From: Planctomycetota bacterium
Lineage (GTDB): Bacteria > Planctomycetota > Planctomycetia > Pirellulales > Pirellulaceae
NCBI GenBank assembly: GCA_026692885.1
Contig: JAPLNJ010000359.1
Coordinates: forward strand, 1 to 9,464
Direction: 5' to 3'
Length of the DNA stretch: 9,464 nt
A model generated the notes under the pieces. The model made no database searches. It saw nothing but the letters and a program-made list of their open reading frames with translations, and was not told the origin of the DNA. The stretch's first letter is position 1, and each line of letters opens with the position of its first letter. Made by a program: the position numbers and the translations under genes. Of the stretch, positions 6,262-9,464 are shown piece by piece.

Positions 6262-7668
6262 CTAAACCTGTTCGGGCAGTTCGTAGCCTTGGCGTTTCGG
6301 CACATCGACGAACTGGTTGGCTTCGTCGTCGCCGGGGAAGATTTCCTGCTCCGGGTCCCACTTCAGTCGGCGTCCGAGCCAGCGGGCAATGTTGCCCAGA
6401 TGGCACAAGGTGGCCACGCGATGCCCGTTCTCAACATTCATAATCGGATCTTTGCGAGAGGCCACGCAGTCGTAGAAATTCTGCATGTGGTTGTCGCTCT
6501 TGATGACCCGGATCGCGTCCTTCGGAAGCGGGTCTTGGTCGAGGCCCTGCGGATCGCACTCGTAGCCCCCGCGAAAGATCGTAATCCGGCCCTTGTCTCC
6601 GATGAATGTGGCCCCTCCTCCCACCTTGGGATCGATGGAGCTGAGTGTCAGCACCACGCCGTTGGCATACTTGTAGTTGATGATGGACTTGCTGCAGGAC
6701 GCATCCCCGCGATCGCGCGTTTCCGGCGTGTTGTAGACCACCGTCGGCAGCTTCTCGGCGGGGTCGACCCAAATCTCGACCGGACCGCTGTTGTCCATCT
6801 GCAGGGCCCACTGGACCATGCTCAGCCCGTGGCAGCCCCAGTTGGGCAGTTCGCCCCCCGAATACGGCCGGAACGACATCCAGCCCGGACCGACGGCGTA
6901 CTTTTCTGCCGGCTGAGGCGGAAAGGTCAGCTCCGGCTCATAGGGGATTCGCGACAGATAGAGATCAGTGTGATAGGGCACGACTTCGTTCGGCCCGCAC
7001 CACCGATCCCAATCGAGCGTCTCCGGGACCGGCTGGGCCGGGAAATCGCACTCGTAGGGACTGGGATAGTTGTAGCCGATGATGCGCTGGATCTTGCCGA
7101 TGCGGCCGTTGAGGATCAGTTCCACGGCCTTGCGCGTCTTGGGATGCGAGCGTTGCTGTTCGCCGGTCTGGAACACGCGATTGTACTTGCGGACCGCCTG
7201 GGCCATGACTCGGCCCTCGCGGATGGTGTGCGACAACGGCTGTTCGCCGTAGACGTCCTTGCCCGCCTGGCAGGCATGGATGCAGGGCAGGTAATGCCAA
7301 TGCTCCGGCGTGGCGTAAACAACCACGTCCACATCCTTACGATCCAGCAGCGCACGGTAGTCCTGGTAGGCCGGGCACTTGTAGTACTTCGCCCACGCGT
7401 CCGCCCGTCGCGTGTTGAAATCGGCCACGGCGACAATTCGGGCGTACTTGGGCGGCTCTCCCTGGCCTCCTTTGCCGATAGCGAGTTGCCCGTTGCGCCG
7501 CCCGCAACCGATAATCCCCACGCCGATTTGGTCGTTGGCCGATGCGCCGGTCGGTGAGGCCGCCGGTCTCCGGCACGACAGGAACTGCGGTAGGGCCATG
7601 CCCGCCGCGGCCGCACCCACCGCTTGCTTCAGTACCTGACGCCGCGAGATTCTGCTGGCAACTGGCAT
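6262..7668 (-). CDS. Tat-exported Gfo/Idh/MocA family oxidoreductase
   Basis: The 468-residue product carries a twin-arginine signal (SRRQVLK at about residues 8-14, then a hydrophobic stretch AVGAAAAGMALPQFL), so it is exported folded, presumably with its NAD(P) cofactor. Cys32 in FLSC may be lipid-modified, but the lipobox is imperfect. A Rossmann dinucleotide site follows at about residues 49-60 (GVGIIGCGRRNG). Later come YATPEHWHYL (118-127) and the family's central motif region at 140-146 (YGEQPLS). The C-terminal half holds NWGCHGLSMVQWAL, which fits the family's substrate-binding sheet domain. Known: members oxidise or reduce sugars and related alcohols with NAD(P). The usual EKP is EQP here (E142-Q143-P144), which could alter or abolish catalysis. 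The substrate cannot be told. Length fits the large planctomycete Tat-exported subgroup. The start at 7668 is chosen because it puts the Tat motif at the N-terminus and has an AAGGAA site 6 bases upstream. Confidence 0.9.
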   Translation of the reverse strand: MPVASRISRRQVLKQAVGAAAAGMALPQFLSCRRPAASPTGASANDQIGVGIIGCGRRNGQLAIGKGGQGEPPKYARIVAVADFNTRRADAWAKYYKCPAYQDYRALLDRKDVDVVVYATPEHWHYLPCIHACQAGKDVYGEQPLSHTIREGRVMAQAVRKYNRVFQTGEQQRSHPKTRKAVELILNGRIGKIQRIIGYNYPSPYECDFPAQPVPETLDWDRWCGPNEVVPYHTDLYLSRIPYEPELTFPPQPAEKYAVGPGWMSFRPYSGGELPNWGCHGLSMVQWALQMDNSGPVEIWVDPAEKLPTVVYNTPETRDRGDASCSKSIINYKYANGVVLTLSSIDPKVGGGATFIGDKGRITIFRGGYECDPQGLDQDPLPKDAIRVIKSDNHMQNFYDCVASRKDPIMNVENGHRVATLCHLGNIARWLGRRLKWDPEQEIFPGDDEANQFVDVPKRQGYELPEQV

Positions 7669-7674
7669 TGGAAT

Positions 7675-7680
7675 TTCCTT
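7675..7680 (-). promoter_or_regulatory. Shine-Dalgarno-like site of the oxidoreductase gene
   Basis: Minus-strand AAGGAA ends 6 bases before the ATG at 7668. An upstream in-frame ATG at 7743 would place 25 extra polar residues before the Tat signal, so 7668 is preferred. Confidence 0.65.
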
Positions 7681-7944
7681 CGCGAACGGACTTGTTGGCT
7701 TGCTGCATGTTTCGCGTCCCTCGCGGAATCCCGCGGGAAACACGCATCTGGGCCGCCCCTGGTAGGCCCGTGTTCCTGGAATGCTTGTCTGGCAGGAACC
7801 GAGGTTTGCGATGACTTTTCACCACAGACTAGAGAGGCCATGCGGTGTCTGCAAGCACACATTCGCAAAAAAGAGTGCCGCAAGAAGAGCTCAGGCGGCA
7901 CGCGTCAGAGTGCATAGCGTGGGGCAACGCCGCTAAAGATTTTG
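7681..7944. other. Spacer upstream of the oxidoreductase gene, no gene recognised
   Basis: This 264-bp stretch must contain the oxidoreductase promoter if the gene has its own. I could not pick a convincing -35/-10 pair. A perfect 10-bp palindrome TCCCGCGGGA at 7729-7738, inside the 5' leader, is a possible operator but may be chance in GC-rich DNA. No RNA gene or other coding frame is supported. Confidence 0.4.
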
Positions 7945-8009
7945 GTAGCCGAATTCGCCAGAATTCGGGTGTTTGGCATGAATCCCCGAAGTCTGGCGAC
8001 TTCTGCTAC
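7945..8009. repeat. 65-bp palindromic intergenic repeat (REP-like)
   Basis: The arms at 7945-7968 and 7986-8009 are inverted copies matching at 21 of 24 positions, separated by 17 bases. Each arm is itself a hairpin: left CCGAATTC-GCCA-GAATTCGG, right GAAGTC-TGGC-GACTTC. The outer ends read GTAGCC and GCTAC. Double-palindrome design of this kind is typical of dispersed REP/BIME-like repeats, and similar CGCCAGAATTC-type motifs are familiar to me from planctomycete spacers. There is no coding potential. Confidence 0.6.
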
Positions 8010-8041
8010 GACGTACGTGCCGGTTTTTACCCGCGTCAAGA

Positions 8042-8140
8042 TTCTTAACGGCGTTCGGAGATGGCCAGTCGGGCCGCACGCTGACGATGGACTTGATCGC
8101 CGTTCGTGGTGGACGGTGTTTGGAACACGGGTTGAAATGA
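8042..8140 (+). pseudogene. 3' relic of a second RidA-like gene
   Basis: In the frame of 8042 the + strand reads FGDGQSGRTLTMDLIAVRGG and runs to a TGA at 8138-8140. The last residues of the RidA-like gene at 4800-6050 read VYGAGRAGRTLTMDMIAVGS. At DNA level 8070-8103 matches the minus strand of 4813-4846 at 32 of 34 bases. Only the final strand of the domain survives, with no start codon and no similarity that I can see upstream of about 8054. It is either the tail of a lost paralogue or a small inverted duplication. It points toward the NolW-domain gene and ends 10 bases before that gene's stop codon. Confidence 0.6.
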
Positions 8141-8150
8141 CAGGAGACGA

Positions 8151-9464
8151 TTACCGGCCTCCCCCGCCACCACCTCCACGGCCTCCGCCACCACCACCCC
8201 GGCCACCACCAGTTCCGCCGCCGCCACCCCGGCCACTACCGCCCGTTCCGCCACCGCCCGTTCCACCACCGCCCGTTCCGCCACCGCCCCGACCGCCACC
8301 GCCAGCCGCTCCGCCAGCACCACCCCCTCGGCGGCCGGCGCCGGACATCCCGCCCGTCGCTTGCATGCCCGACGAGGAAGTCGAAGAAGTTTGACCCAGG
8401 ATCTTCGCCAACGCATCACGGACGCTGTCGGGATTCATGCCGCCCTTCAACGTCACCACCTGCACGTCCGTGGTCGGAATGGCGGCGACATCCAGAGACT
8501 CGATCATCTTCTGCACGTTTTCCATCAGGTTCTGGCCTTCGGTGGACACGATCAGCGTATTGGAGACGTCGTCCACGCCAATCGAGAGTTTGCCCTTGAA
8601 GGTCACCTTGGTCCGTCGTTCGCTGGTGCCACCGCCGGTGTCGCCGAAGATATAGGTGTTCTGAGCCTGCGGCCGCCCGGCGTCAGCCCCCTGGAGTGCT
8701 TTGTCGGTCGAACTCAGCAGGTCGCGGTAGACCTCCTTGATCGTCTCCGCGACAGTTTGCGCCTTGGAGTAGCGGATCGGGACCAGGTTCGTGATGCGTG
8801 CCGACTCGGAATCCTTGGGCGGCGGCACGTCCCAGATGGTGATCAACTCTTCCACATTCGCCAATTGCTCGGCCGTCCCACCGACCACCAACAGCGTGTT
8901 GGTCCCGGTGTCTTCGACGAACTTCATCTGCTTGCGCTTGGACAGGCGATTCGCCTGCTTCGGCTCCGCGGCAGGCGGCTCGGAAAACCAAGAGCGGCGC
9001 GAGGTGCTCGCAGAGTCCTTCTTGTCTTCCTTGAAGTAGTCCTCCAGGTTCAGCTTTGCCGTATAGGCCGACATGTACTTGAGCGTGAATTGCCTGTAGT
9101 CCTTACGCGGCGTGCCCACTTGCCGAATCAATTCCTCTAACGCGTCGAGTGCGCCTGTGTCCTGCGAGGAGATCATCAAACGCCCATCTTCGCCTATCGA
9201 GATATGGATTGGCGGCGATTCCTGGGAATCGAGTGGTGGATCGCTACGAGGGGCAGGGAGGCGATTTGGCTGCGGCGAAGGGCTCTGCGCGTCGTCATCC
9301 GGCATTGGTGTGGACGGAAGAGCGGAGGACGAATCCGGGGTAACCGGAGTCGCTGGAGCCGGAGTTGCTGGTGCCGGAGTCGCTGGTGCCGGAGTCGCTG
9401 GTGCCGGAGTCGCTGGTGCCGGAGTCGCTGGTGCCGGAGTCGCTGGTGCCGGAGTCGCTGGTGC
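8151..9464 (-). CDS. Secretin-type short-domain (NolW-like) protein, 5' end beyond the window
   Basis: The visible 437 residues run open to the window edge, so the start lies to the right and the true length is unknown. In numbering from an internal Met at 9305: a Pro/Ala/Thr-rich linker precedes the Met and continues to about residue 30; strand-helix units follow at about 32-62 (IHISIGEDGRLMISSQDTG), 72-160 (with NTLLVVGGTAEQLANVEEL), 172-274 (with NTLIVSTEGQNLMENVQKM) and 282-304. The pattern FTLKYMSA / LVPIRYSKA, variable loop, then NTL-V-GT-N-ELI-LD is that of the type II/III secretion short domain (NolW) of secretins. Known: these domains form periplasmic rings below the outer-membrane pore. 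No C-terminal pore domain follows; instead residues of about 317-384 are a Gly/Arg-rich disordered tail. Inference: a periplasmic ring or scaffold protein. Function and partners are unknown. Confidence 0.75.
   Translation of the reverse strand, partial: APATPAPATPAPATPAPATPAPATPAPATPAPATPAPATPVTPDSSSALPSTPMPDDDAQSPSPQPNRLPAPRSDPPLDSQESPPIHISIGEDGRLMISSQDTGALDALEELIRQVGTPRKDYRQFTLKYMSAYTAKLNLEDYFKEDKKDSASTSRRSWFSEPPAAEPKQANRLSKRKQMKFVEDTGTNTLLVVGGTAEQLANVEELITIWDVPPPKDSESARITNLVPIRYSKAQTVAETIKEVYRDLLSSTDKALQGADAGRPQAQNTYIFGDTGGGTSERRTKVTFKGKLSIGVDDVSNTLIVSTEGQNLMENVQKMIESLDVAAIPTTDVQVVTLKGGMNPDSVRDALAKILGQTSSTSSSGMQATGGMSGAGRRGGGAGGAAGGGGRGGGGTGGGGTGGGGTGGSGRGGGGGTGGGRGGGGGGRGGGGGGGR
8236..8280 (-). 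repeat. Three 15-bp repeats inside the Gly-rich tail
   Basis: Three near-identical 15-bp units (CCACCGCCCGTTCCG on the + strand) lie in tandem within the Gly-codon-rich end of the NolW-domain gene. They encode repeated Thr-Gly-Gly-Gly-Gly units. The 15-bp length keeps the frame, so copy-number change would alter tail length only. Confidence 0.8.
9345..9464 (-). repeat. Eight tandem 15-bp repeats encoding APATP units, running off the window edge
   Basis: The unit CGGAGTCGCTGGTGC (+ strand) occurs eight times in exact 15-base phase. The first two copies carry single changes (CGCTGGAGC and GTTGCTGG) and the last six are identical. In the minus-strand gene each unit encodes Ala-Pro-Ala-Thr-Pro, an extended flexible linker. 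Identical copies suggest recent slippage expansion, and the array probably continues beyond the window. Confidence 0.95.

Noticed and set aside
6223..7557. Open frame of 444 codons on the plus strand opposite the oxidoreductase
   Set aside because: It is a shadow of the Gfo/Idh/MocA gene; the translation shows no known motif.
7942..8394. Plus-strand frame ending in a long polyproline run
   Set aside because: The Pro run is the complement of the Gly-rich tail, and the first part crosses the REP-like repeat and the RidA relic in the wrong frame.
8361..9140. Plus-strand open frame opposite the NolW-domain gene
   Set aside because: Its composition is that of an antisense shadow and the minus strand carries the recognisable domains.
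9345..9464. CRISPR array
   Set aside because: The 15-bp units are contiguous with no spacers and encode an in-frame linker.

Overview
The window looks like a piece of a GC-rich planctomycete chromosome (Pirellulales-like). This is inference from content, not from a database match. The supporting content is: a large exported DUF1680/GH127 glycosidase with a long C-terminal extension, a Tat-exported Gfo/Idh/MocA oxidoreductase, an exported protein of tandem RidA-like domains, and a secretin-type short-domain (NolW-like) protein with Pro/Ala/Thr-rich and Gly-rich low-complexity segments. Palindromic intergenic repeats and decayed transposon pieces lie between the genes.

Layout. Bases 1 to about 60 look like the 3' tail of a group II intron (domain V 3' strand and domain VI hairpin) ending just upstream of the first gene. 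Bases 126-3062 (+) encode the GH127-type enzyme. The 3063-3274 spacer carries a MITE-like 120-bp palindromic element. Bases 3275-4441 (-) encode an orphan all-helical, Lys/Glu-rich cytoplasmic protein. The 4442-4799 spacer holds a decayed fragment of an IS4-like transposase on the + strand. Bases 4800-6050 (-) encode the exported triple RidA-like protein. A 211-bp spacer with nested inverted repeats separates it from the oxidoreductase at 6262-7668 (-). The 7669-8150 spacer contains a 65-bp palindromic repeat and a short + strand relic that matches the 3' end of the RidA-like gene. The NolW-domain gene at 8151-9464 (-) is cut by the right edge, inside a run of eight 15-bp repeats.

How the genes fit together. 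The glycosidase, the oxidoreductase and the RidA-like protein all carry export signals, so a periplasmic or cell-surface carbohydrate-processing role is plausible for the first two. The spacers are wide and full of repeats, so I see no convincing operon; only the oxidoreductase and RidA-like genes are adjacent in the same direction. No phage, CRISPR, toxin-antitoxin or defence cassette is evident, and I did not find a coherent new multi-gene system. The most interesting points are the triple RidA-like protein that seems to lack the canonical catalytic arginine in all three domains, its inverted 3' relic 3.2 kb away, the MITE-like element, and the intron tail at the left edge.
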